Notes under the pieces: model-generated
What the model was told of the DNA's origin: nothing
The model's database searches: none
The model's input: the letters and a program-made list of their open reading frames with translations, nothing else
Translations under genes and position numbers: made by a program
Shown: in pieces, positions 25,901-36,800 of the stretch
Numbering within the stretch: the stretch's first letter is position 1
Layout of the letters: every line of letters begins with the position of its first letter
NCBI GenBank assembly: GCA_964247055.1
Contig: OZ176056.1
Coordinates: 1,674,001 to 1,738,000 of the forward strand
Origin: Paragordius varius
Lineage: Eukaryota > Nematomorpha
Direction: 5' to 3'
Length of the DNA stretch: 64,000 nt

Positions 25901-28900
25901 TCTTAATTAGTTTTGTTTTGTCTACCTTTAAAATTTAATATTTTTACATAAAGTGAACAGATACGGTGAAAATTTTAATTATAGTGTGTAACATTCTTTT
26001 GTAAATACAGCAGGCTTATTTTTATATGTTTTTTCTAACCCATTGTTTTGGGTTGAAAAATAAGGGGGATGTAGATGTAAATTGGCATTACACTCAATTA
26101 AATATTTTACAAAGGTTATATCATTTAGGTTTGAAAAGTTAATCAAAAATTTGTTTTCAAACTATTAATCTTTAATTTTTACATTATATTTTTTAAAGTT
26201 TACCAGTAATTCTCCAACGTAATATGTGTCATGACTTTAAAATCAACTTTATTTATAATAATCTAGACAATCAACATAAATGAACCATTTTACACGGTAC
26301 TCGGTAAGGATTTGTACGTTGAAAGGCGAATCATATTTGAAATTGAATTATCTATGAATGGGAAATGCATTGGGGTTAAAACAAAACCCAATAAAACGTT
26401 AGGACAAGTGCTAGACCCTATCCTGGGTTACTATAAACTTAACTTGGTGCCAGATCCAACAAAGGAACAGCCCCAAGAAGAAAAACGTGACTTATTAATT
26501 TATCGGGTAACTTTTACAGTAAAAATTGAAATTATTTCTGCATATAAAACGTAATAAATACATTTTTTTTCAAAACACAACCTTACTTTTTCAAACACAA
26601 CCATATTTTTTTCAACTAACAAGATATAAAAAATTTTATTAATTTTAAAATATATGTTAAATATTTTTACCGATTTGCATCTCTTTTTCATATTTTTCTG
26701 TTTAAAACAATAAGTTTATTTGTAACTAAATCAAGTTTCAATAATGTCAGGACTTTTGAAAACAAAATTGTATCAATATTTTTTACATTTAAAAAAAACC
26801 ATTTTATCGAACTCAAATTATCTTTAATTTATTATACCAACGGTTTTAGAAAGATGATAATAGCACATTAAATCCCGAAGATACGATCGAGAGTGTTGAC
26901 AAAAGCATTATAGTTGTAAGTTATGAGTCAAAACCTCAAAGCCCGACTGAAAGACAGAATATGGATATATCTGATACAGGTAAATTTTTTAATTAGATAA
27001 AAACAAATCTTAAAAAATGGTTAATTTACAATAATTTTTCTTAAATAATTAAGTGTGTATGTAATATAATAAGTTATGTAGAGATTTATCCCGTTTTAGT
27101 TAGATTATATTCGAAAAAAATCCTTGATTGCTGTGATCTTGAATCCATATGATAAAAAAGAATTAACAAACTAAGGTCGCTTTACAAAATATAAGATGGT
27201 TGTTTACTATATAAGCATGGATTTATATGTCTACTGTCCAAATTATCGTAGTGTGTTCTATATGCGGCTCGCCAAAAAATAGAAATCGATAATATTTAAA
27301 AAAATGTGCATAAATCTTAGCAAAATTATTATTTATTTATTGAACAATTTTATGAAAAAGTCTATATAATTGACAACGAACTAAAAAATTGATATATTGT
27401 GTTTATATTTCACATTTTTATGTTTAAAATCTGATAAATATCTATTGATGCGCATATACATTTTACAGTATCCAATTAAATTTTACGGACAAAAGTAAAA
27501 ATAAAAAGACAAACATGTTTGGTCAAAAGATTGCTGTACTTTATAAACCTTAATTTTTCCTATATAAATAATGTAATTACAATTGTAAAATACATAATTG
27601 ATTGTGTTATCCACTTACATCTTTATTTGTACTTTGCAGTTTAAAACAAGTTATACATTAACGGTTGTTTATTTCACACTATGTTTGGGCAATTTGCAAC
27701 ACAACACAGTAGTTTATGGAAAAAACAACAAAATGTTGAATAAACAATTATTTTCTTTCTTTTTTACATACACCCCTGTGTAGCAAATTACCCTACTATA
27801 GTGTAAAATCTGTATTAAAAAATAAAGGCTTTAAAAGTATGGATGTTTTTGAAAATTTGCCTTTATAATTTTGCTTTTTGTCTAATAAATGAAGCCCGGT
27901 GTTTTTTGAGCCAAAATTTTGCTCCCGAAGCCATATGTGTTTGATAGCCCGACCTCTATACCCGAAATCTTTCACTAATCCATTATTTATTTTATTTTGT
28001 TAATAAATTTTAATGGTTCCTTATTTCACACTATAGTTGGGCAATTTGCAACACAGTTAGTGGTGTATTGAAAAAAAAGGAAAATTGTTTATTGCACATT
28101 TTGTTGTTTTTTCCATACACTACGTGTTGCAAATTGCCAATTATAGTGTAAAAATAACCAACCATTAAAATGCATACTGTATTAAAAAATAAAGATTTGA
28201 AAAGTATGCTATGTTTAAAAAAAATATTGTTACTATAAAAGAAGCCCGACCTTTTTTAAGCCAAAAATACGCGCCCGAAGCCATTAGTAGGTCTCTAAAC
28301 ATGAAGCCTTTCACTTATCCATATTGATTTTATTTTCCTAAAATAAATTTGCTTAGATTTGCTAAATTCCTATTTTATAGATCAAGGCGACGAGGAAAGT
28401 AAAAAGAAAAGTAGAAAAATTGCTTCAAATCGCATGAATAAACGGTCTTCCACCTCAATCAATAATGCATCAATTATCCCTGACGGCGGCGGCAATTCTT
28501 TAACAACAAACAGTAATGTTTCAGAGACTTCTGAACACGTTAAAACAACATCAATTTCTTTGCAAAAAACGCCCCAAAATTCTTATTGTAAAACAACAAT
28601 AAAAAAATTGTCGGACGCAGAACAGATAAAAACTAGCAATAATAACCAAACTCAACATTTACACCATCAACATTCTCATCTTGAGACAGGTATGTGGGAG
28701 ATTTGCAAAATTATTTGAATTATATCAAATTTTGTGAAGAAAAATTAGTTCTTTAAGAGTAAATAGCAAAAACTGATTTTTTAAAACTTTAAATTGTCAT
28801 GTTATCATAAGTATGTGGGCCAAATCAAACTTCACTCGTCTTGGCATAAAGTATAATTTTTAAGGTTTTTTTAACATTCAATGGACTTTTGTTGACTATT

Positions 28901-29349
28901 TATTGATTATCATACCTAAATACATAGTTTTTTTAAACTCATTTCGCGTTTCTAACTTTTCACTTTTAGAGCCCCACAAAAAAAGTCTGACTTTTTAATT
29001 TAAATTGACAATTTTAGTAGACAGCTCTTTAGTTTTTTGTTTTTCCTATTTCACCCATTTTAATTTAATTTTTCTATGCATTAAAGATCACTCAAATTCC
29101 AAGAACATAAATACGATTGCAACACAATCCAAAACATCATTCAATGATGGCGATCAAGGGGAATGCTCTGACCTTATCTATAAAAATGTGCCCACTCATT
29201 TGTTTCGAAATACCAGTGAAACTTCTCACCCAGCTAAAAATGTTAATACTATACATATTCAAACTCACCACAGTGTTGTTACGAAAAATATATCAAATAC
29301 CCATAAAAAATCTACCCCGGTTTCTGAGAATATTAAAGAAGAAATTTAA
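16996..29349 (+). CDS. loco: RGS12/RGS14/loco-type regulator of G-protein signalling (5' exons not found)
   Basis: RGS12/14/loco proteins accelerate GTP hydrolysis on Gi/o alpha subunits and bind Ras/Rap through tandem Ras-binding domains (RBD). Ten exons in phase: 16996-17817, 22135-22215, 23135-23337, 23984-24138, 24463-24785 (acceptor could be 24472), 24951-25880, 26267-26506, 26850-26979, 28381-28689, 29087-29349 (stop TAA). From the first visible codon the model is 1151 residues. The RGS domain spans ~256-385 (DENIKFW, APYPVNIN, QIFNLMKYDSYARF); RBD1 ~750-840 (SIKRMLTHLCRLKHLNFSAV); RBD2 ~855-960 (GVKTKPNKTLGQVL). Exon 1 is open back to an in-frame TAG acceptor; its first in-frame ATG is 17287, but residues before it look coding, so exons are missing upstream. 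No PDZ or PTB domain is visible and only an eroded GoLoco-like segment follows RBD2. RGS12, RGS14 and loco cannot be told apart here. Confidence 0.87.
17818..22134 (+). other. 4.3-kb intron inside the RGS domain
   Basis: The intron separates KVFE from DFLIKEYSDENI, that is, it interrupts the RGS domain. The donor is GAG|GTATTA and the acceptor TATTATTCAG|GAT. Apart from the hAT remnant at 21126-21520 and an (AT)n tract near 18365, I see no gene inside it. Confidence 0.75.
21126..21520 (-). mobile_element. hAT remnant, second copy
   Basis: The left end CAGTGGTTCTCAACCTTTT is a typical hAT-MITE terminus. The interior aligns with the 12374-12852 remnant (a C-rich run near 21171, then ATATGGAAAAAAGTTTTCAA on the minus strand against GCGGAAAAAATATTTTAACA in the other copy). 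The right end GAGAACTCTTGCGCTG is a decayed inverted terminus. No intact reading frame remains. Confidence 0.5.
22623..22873. repeat. T1 MITE, copy 3 (RGS intron)
   Basis: TA|CAGTAAAAATTTAATTTATA with TACGGACAAAACGTAAAAA on the left, and TTTACGTTTTGTCCGTGCAA on the right. About 250 bp. The right terminus is decayed, so the end is approximate. Confidence 0.7.
27466..27890. repeat. T1 MITE, copy 4, split by a T2 insertion
   Basis: The left end TA|CAGTATCCAATTAAATTTTA with TTACGGACAAAAGTAAAAA is at 27464-27505. The right half (AAAAGTATGGATG, TTTATAATTTTGCTTTTTGTC) is at 27811-27890. A T2 element separates the halves. Confidence 0.6.
27657..27810. repeat. T2 MITE, copy 1
   Basis: About 154 bp with long inverted arms. 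The left arm has TTATTTCACACTAT, GGGCAATTTGCAACACA and AGTAGTTTATGGAAAAAAC. The right arm carries the inverse (CTGTGTAGCAAATTACC, CTATAGTGTAAAAT). It lies inside a T1 copy and is repeated with its flank at 28009. Confidence 0.7.
28009..28171. repeat. T2 MITE, copy 2
   Basis: About 163 bp. The left arm begins TTTTAATGGTTCCTTATTTC. The right arm has CATACACTACGTGTTGCAAA and ends AACCAACCATTAAAA. The fold would be a near-complete hairpin. Confidence 0.75.
28172..28345. repeat. Second copy of the T2 flank (tandem duplication)
   Basis: This stretch repeats 27811-28000 with divergence: CTGTATTAAAAAATAAAG, then GAAGCCCG, GAGCC/AAGCC..AAAAT, GCCCGAAGCCA and TTTCACT.ATCCAT recur in the same order and spacing. 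Confidence 0.6.
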
Positions 29350-30956
29350 CAATTTAGAAATACTTAAAAACGACTTATAAAAGCCATAATGCCTACATAT
29401 AAGAATCAATCGATTCAACCAAAAAGCACAAAGAAATTTTTATGGTGTTAAATGCTGTTTATTTTTCACACACGCATATTTTTCAATAAAAATAATTGTT
29501 ACGAAAAAATTTTACAATGTGATATTAGTTAACACAAAAAATCAATATATACTCATAATAATTATATATACATAAACATTTTTATATTTTAGGTTATATA
29601 AGATATGTATTTATTTTTAAGGCAAATAAATAATAACTTATTGCACACATCATCATATAACACCTGATTTTATATAAATAATGGTTTATAGATAATTTCA
29701 CACAACCCACTTTTAATATATTAAATTTATATTAATAAATATATTTATTCTCTCTGATATAAGCCGTATAAAGTTTATTTTACTAGTTTTTAATAAAGAG
29801 GGACGTTTTGTTAATATTAAAATCTAGGCATTTTACGGTAACATTTGAGTTTATTTAACCTTTTTGAAAAAAATAAAAAAGTTTCAGTTAATTATATATA
29901 GTCGCGCATTTTTAGATATTGTTTTTTAATACTGGGACAATTTTAATGTATAAGTGAGTTTTTTAAATAAATTTAGAATTTACATTTATTAAAAAATTGC
30001 TATACAAGAATTTGGTTAAAAATGTTACAATTTTCATCGCATTTTAGGCTAAATATCTGTTTTTATAACAAAAATTATATTGTTAAAACTGAAAAATTTA
30101 AACTGTCTGGTGCTAGATTTTTACAAATATTCAACAGTTAAAATTTGATTTCTAGTTTAATTTGTTTGAAAATTTATATAATAATATTAAATTTATATAA
30201 TATTAATAATTTATTTGGGGAAAAATAAATAAATATAAAAAATATATCTATTTCAAGAATTTGTTGGCATACAAAATTCCGTAAGTGTAATTGCTAAATT
30301 CCTCCACGTATAATGAATGGCCAGGATAATGGAATTTTTCGTTTTTACCGATTTCATTAAATAACTTTTTTCAGGGTTTGGCGTGCTGGTTTCATTTCTA
30401 CATATCAAAATAAAATATAATAATATTTTAATTGTAATAAGGTTAAAAAATAGTGCTATATCATAATAGGAAACCGTTTTTGTTTTCAAATAAATGTGCC
30501 TAAAATTATTCGGATTTCATGGGTTTTTGATCAAAGGGTTATACTTTCACCGTCAAACTTTTATATTTTAATCATTACTTAGTGTTATAAAAAAACATAA
30601 AAACATACTTAATTCAAACAGATTGACATTAAATCAAATTAATCACAAAAAAGTTAAATTATAGATTTTTAAAATGCGCCAAAAACAGTTTTAGATATAA
30701 TTTCCGCGGTTCTTGCTTCAAAAAACCGGTTTCATTCCTGTCAAATATATTTTATCTTATCACATCCATTTAAAAGTATAAAATTTGACGTTTTATTGTG
30801 TAGATATTTTTAAAACATTTTAAGATACAAAATCCCTTTTTCAAAAAACAAATTTACGAATCTTAGTTTTGAGAGTTTTAAAATTAAAAACCCATCAAAA
30901 TCTATGATATTAACCAATAAAAAATAAATTTATTTAAAAAATGAAGAAAAAAAATA
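29350..30956. other. Convergent intergenic region between the RGS gene and TAF5
   Basis: It holds the 3' UTRs of both genes. A candidate poly(A) signal AATAAA for the RGS transcript is at 29485-29490. For TAF5 an inverted AATAAA lies at 30929-30934, 23 bp past its stop codon. No other gene was recognised. Confidence 0.6.
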
Positions 30957-33816
30957 TTACAAATTTTCATTTTGTAGAGTTTCAGAGGGCAAAGTCGCAG
31001 CTGTATTTTCAGTTGTTCCACTACTAATATACAAGCATGAACGTTCATTGGTTTGAGAAATTCGTTTGTAATCCCAAAATGATAACATACAATCGGCACC
31101 CCCTAATTACAGTAAATAAAAAATATCACTAAAAAAATATTTTTTAGATATTTTTAAAACTCTTTTTTTATATATAATTTTAGATATTTAAAATTGTGAT
31201 AGATATAAAAAACGGTATAGATTTTAGATATATGGAGACCAGTTAATTTTTTAGCTATTTACTTGTAAAAAAATAATAAAAAAAAACTTTTTATACTTAA
31301 CAAGGGGAAGACAATTTTTTTGTTCATAAAAATCATATAAACTCAAATTCATATATTTTCAACATTTATTGGTCACCATAAATCCTTTTAACAGTAAAAA
31401 TTAGATAAAAAACGGCTATTTAGAGAGACTAAAAAAGATTTGCCATTTTAAAGGATAATATTTTACAACAGTTAAAACAATAATATATGATTGGAATTAA
31501 TTAATATAGTTATTAGAATAATAAGGTTTAACAGTTTTAAAACACATTCTTTCCCGTGACTTTGACCCCCTTCAAAATAATTAATAAAAAAAGTTATTAT
31601 TATTAATTTTATAAATATTGAACTCTTTCTGATTAATAATGTCAATCTTAAAATTTTTATAATAAAACACAGGCAAAGATTTAATTAATTTTATTTAACC
31701 ACAATATTAACATTTCGAGTAAAAAATGTTACGTTATTAAGTGAATGACTGTGAAACCGGTTTTTAAGTTTTAATCAGTTCAAAAAAAGCAACCATATAT
31801 CCATACATACAATATATATTTACAGTTCAAATTCACCCTTGAACAATCAAATTTACCCTAAAAATAAATTATGTGTTTTCCGAACTAATATAACTCATAA
31901 TTAATATGAAATATATCTTTATGGCATATTTCATTATTTTTTCAATATTATTTTAATTTAAAACAAAATTTTATGTTTTAAAAATATACTTAATATAGGT
32001 AATTTTTAATCTTAAAAACATGTTATTTATTTGAGGGTGAATATGAATTGTTCAAGGGTGAATATTTAGATTGTTCAAGGGTGAATATGAATTGTAAAAA
32101 GGTGAATTTGAACTGTCATAGATGGCTTGGCGGGTGGCATTTGAAATACCATTTACAGTTGATATTCACCCTTAAATAATTCAAATTCACCCTAAAATAA
32201 ATTATATGTTTTTGAAGATTACATATTACCTATATTTTATACATATTTTTAAAAAATAAAATTTTGTTTTAAATTGAAATAATACTGAAAAAAAATAAAC
32301 TATGTCATAAAGATATATTTCATATTATTAATGAGTTTTATTATAGTTCGTAAACATATTAATTATTTTTAGGGTGAATTTGAATTGTTCAAGGGTAAAT
32401 TTGAATTGTTCGAAGGTGTTTCAACTGTAAATGTTATATAACGTAAAAAACATTCAAATTCAAGAAACAAAATTTTTTCCTATCAAAATTTAAACTAAAA
32501 AAATTATAATTTATTACCCGAAGTCAAACAAACTCCATCACGATCAAAAGCAAACGCATAAATAGCAGCAAAATGGTGTCGCAAAATTGTCACCAAATGT
32601 CCCAATTGTAAATCCCAAACATATATTTTACCATCTTTTCCTAAATGCGCAAAATGTAATATAAAATTAATTAATTAAAAAAATGCAAAAATTTAATTAA
32701 TAATATAAGTGTATTTATATAGTTAATATAATTTAATTTTATGTAACCTAATCACTTAACTTAAGTGTGTAATATATAATTATATGTGGTAAACAATTTT
32801 ATTATAAATTAAAATTAATAAGAAAAAACAGATAAAATATTGTTATATTGTAATAAGGATGTTATAAAATTTTTAAACTTGATTTTATTTATATAATTTA
32901 ATGTTTTTTATTGCAAAATTAATAATAAAGATAAAAACTAGTAATTTAATAATCGTATTAACAGTAAAAACCGAAATTATAGGGAGAAAACGTAATAATA
33001 TAAAGACAAATATTTTTTTCTGAAAGATAACCATACTTTTTAAATCTAGATTTATATCAATATATATAACTCATTGTTTTAAATGGCAAAGAGATATATA
33101 ATACTAACACAATCAATTTATTTTACAATTGTAACTGAATAGCTTATATGGGTAACATTAAAGTTTTAATAGGAATGGTTGTCTTTTAGAAAAAAATATA
33201 TGTCTTTATATTTTCACGTTTTGTCCGTATAATTTCAATTTTTAGTGTAAAAGTTTGTTTGCCGTTATAATTTTTTAATTTATAGAAAACAATAAAATTC
33301 AACAAAAACATAAGTTAAATACAAATTTCATATAAAACCCAAATTTTTTATCCTTGATATATCATAAAACCACTCATATTAAATATAATATATATATATA
33401 TATATATTTAAAATTATTTCGGACTAACGTTAAGTTCTTAAAGTAAATATGGTCTAAAATATGGTTTTTTGGTATATTTTATCTATTTGAAAAAAATTTA
33501 ACGTAAAAATATTTATTTGCTTTTAAAAAATACCTCCTGATATTAAATGTCGGCCATTCAGAGAAAAGGTCAGTGCTGTAATTGGATTCTAACATATAAA
33601 TAAATATTTTAATAAGGAAGGCGAAATTTAGCAAAAACCAATTAATTTTATGGAAAATATTATTACATTTCACCATTTAATTAATTATTTCACAAATTTT
33701 TATATTTTTAAATCATAATTTTATAATATTTAAAAAAAATTTATTTATTGAAAAATATATAAAAACCATCCATAAATAGTTAACTTCAATCAAAATAACC
33801 AATTAAATTCAGATTC

Positions 33817-33847
<31 letters not shown>

Positions 33848-36800
33848 AAAATAAACTTTTTTCACTAAAAACTACTTATATAAGTGAAAATGATAAAATA
33901 TTACCAGTTAAAGTAATCAAAAAACATTTTTATCTATTCTAACCCAAATTTTTTTCCTTTGTTATAATCTGAAAAAATATATAAAAAGCTTTTTTTTCAT
34001 TAAATTAAAATGATAAATTTTTAATAAAATAAATTTATTAAATCAAAATATATTTTTCAAAAGATATATTTATTGTTTAAAAATTTACTTTATGACCAGT
34101 AAAAATGCGTACACACAGCCCATTTAAACAATCCCACAAACGGACAGTCCTATCACTAGAACCTGACGCAATATAATTGCAATTTGGGTGAAATTTGATA
34201 ACCTATATATAAAAATATATTTAAAAAAATTTGTTAATTTTGGATATTTTTATTAAACATTGTATTATAATCGAATAAAATAATATATTTCAATATTTAT
34301 TAAATAAAGATTGGGTAGAATTATCAATACAACAGTTAACTATGCAATCTGAAAAGTTCAAAAATCAAAAAAAAGTAAAAATTAATAAATTTAATTGATA
34401 TTATAATACTAGTTTCGAAACTAATTTATTTGAATAAGTAGATCCTTATTTATTATTTTACAACTTTCAATTAAACCAATAAATTTTTTTGAACATCATG
34501 TAAAAAAATAAATATTCCCCGATTTTTTATATCTAATGTAGTTTTTAATTTTAAATATATAGTATTAAAGTATTCTATAACTTTAAAAGATTAATAGAAT
34601 AATTTCCATAAAAACATTTAATCAAAACACAAAATTATTTATAATATATACCATTTAAAAATCAAATTTACCGTTGAACAATTCATATTCACCCTAAAAA
34701 TAAATTGTTTTCGGGCAAATATATGTCATTATTAAAAAAATATATCTTTATGGGACAGTTTATTACTTTTTCAGTATTATTTTAATATTAAACAAAATTA
34801 TTTCGTTTTTCAAAAAAACATAAGTATTCTCAAAAAAGAGTTTAATTTATTTTAAAGTGATTTTGAAATGTTTTTGGTTTATAACAATATAATTCCACCA
34901 TTTAATTTTGCCTGTAACTTTTTTAATATTTTCCAATCAATTTTAGACAAAAAATATAAATTTTACTCAATAGATTCCAATAAATCCATATTTAAAAACA
35001 TTTTTGCAAAGTAACATATTATTATTTTAAGTAAAACAAATCAATGTACATTTTTTTATTTCATTTAAAATAAAAAAATCTAATAAAAAATTATTAAAAT
35101 TTTATACATCAACATCAGATTGATGTCCAACCATAAGTCTAAGACAGGTGGATTGATCTGTTGCCCAAAATCGAAGGGTTTTATCAGCACCCCCGCTTGC
35201 AAAATAGTAACCCAAAGGACTTTTGTGTGGAGATTGAAATAGAAAAAAAATAAGTAAAATTTGAATTAATTTTCAGAAAAAATTTAAATATTTTAAGCAA
35301 TTTTGGGGGAAAAATTTGTATTCTAATAGTGTTTTAATGTTAATGTTTCGCATATAAAAAATAAGTTAATTTTGTTAACATTTATAATTAAGGCAATAAC
35401 ATCAAAAAAAATGAAGTCTAGATATATTTCTTGTATTTTTATAATAATCATGCAAATAATAACTTATGGACTTTAAAGAAAAAAAAGTTAAATTTTCTGT
35501 GATTTAAAAAAATGGTAAAAAATTAATTATTCGAAAACTAAGAGTAAATTTTTTAAAGTAATTTTGAAATGATATGAAAAATGTTTTTTTAGAAAATAAA
35601 ATGTTGCACAAAGCAATATTTTTCAAATATACTAAATCAAATTATTCGAAAATCAAAATAACATTACATTTTATGGTGTTAATGTGAAATTAGTTGAATT
35701 AAAAAATATTTTTGAAATAAATTTCAATCTTTTTAATTATTCCATAATATACATAATTCATAACTTATTAATATTTAGGCTTAAATATATTGATATGCAA
35801 AAATTTGATATTTTTTAGATCTTAACGCATTTTTACCAAAAATATGGAATAAAAAAATTAAAAACCAAAATTGAACATCCCAAACTGGTAGGAGGTGTCC
35901 TTTAAAGCATACAATGTTTTTGAACACTAGCAAACTCCATAATCTAACTAAAAAAAGGTTTAAATAAAAAAATATTTAATTTTAAATATAATCTAGATAA
36001 TTTAAATGATAAATTTATTGTTTTTTCAAAAATTATAGTGAAATTACAATTAAAATAAAATTTTAAAAAATATACAACTTTTAGTAAAAAAAACTTTTTT
36101 TAATTTAAATTTTTAAATAATTAAACTAATCCATCGATTTTCATTGGAAATAAGAAATAAATATATTAGTATATACACACTCAATTATATATTTCACATT
36201 TCGAAAGTTTAAAAAATATTATATTTTTTAGTATAAAAATACTTATTTAAATTTAAATTTTATTTAAAATAAAAAAAACTTTTTTTTATTTTAACTTACT
36301 TGTGGCATCGATAGAGCTTGATAAAAGAAACATTTTATCATGACTTAAGGAGAGCGCTGTAATAGATTCTGTATGTCCACATAGGATTTTAACGTCGCTC
36401 ACATTTTTTTCATCCATAATTTTGTTTAAGACATCTTCTAAAAGATATAAAATTATTTTTTTTAAATTAAAATATAAATTTATACCATTTACAATTCGAA
36501 TTCACCCTTGAGCAATTCAAATTCACTCTCGAACAATTCAAATTCACCCTTGAACAATTCAAATTCACCCTTGAACAATTCAAAATCACCCTTGAACAAT
36601 GGAACACCCTCAAACAATTCAAATTCACCCTTGAACAACAAAAATATTATGTGTTTTCGGGCTAATTTGACTCATTATTAATAAGTATTTTCTACGCCCA
36701 TTATTATTTTTTCAGTATTATATTAATTTTAAACAGAATTTTATATTTTTAAAAATATTCAAAAATAAAAATAATTTTTAATGTCCAAAAAAACACATAA

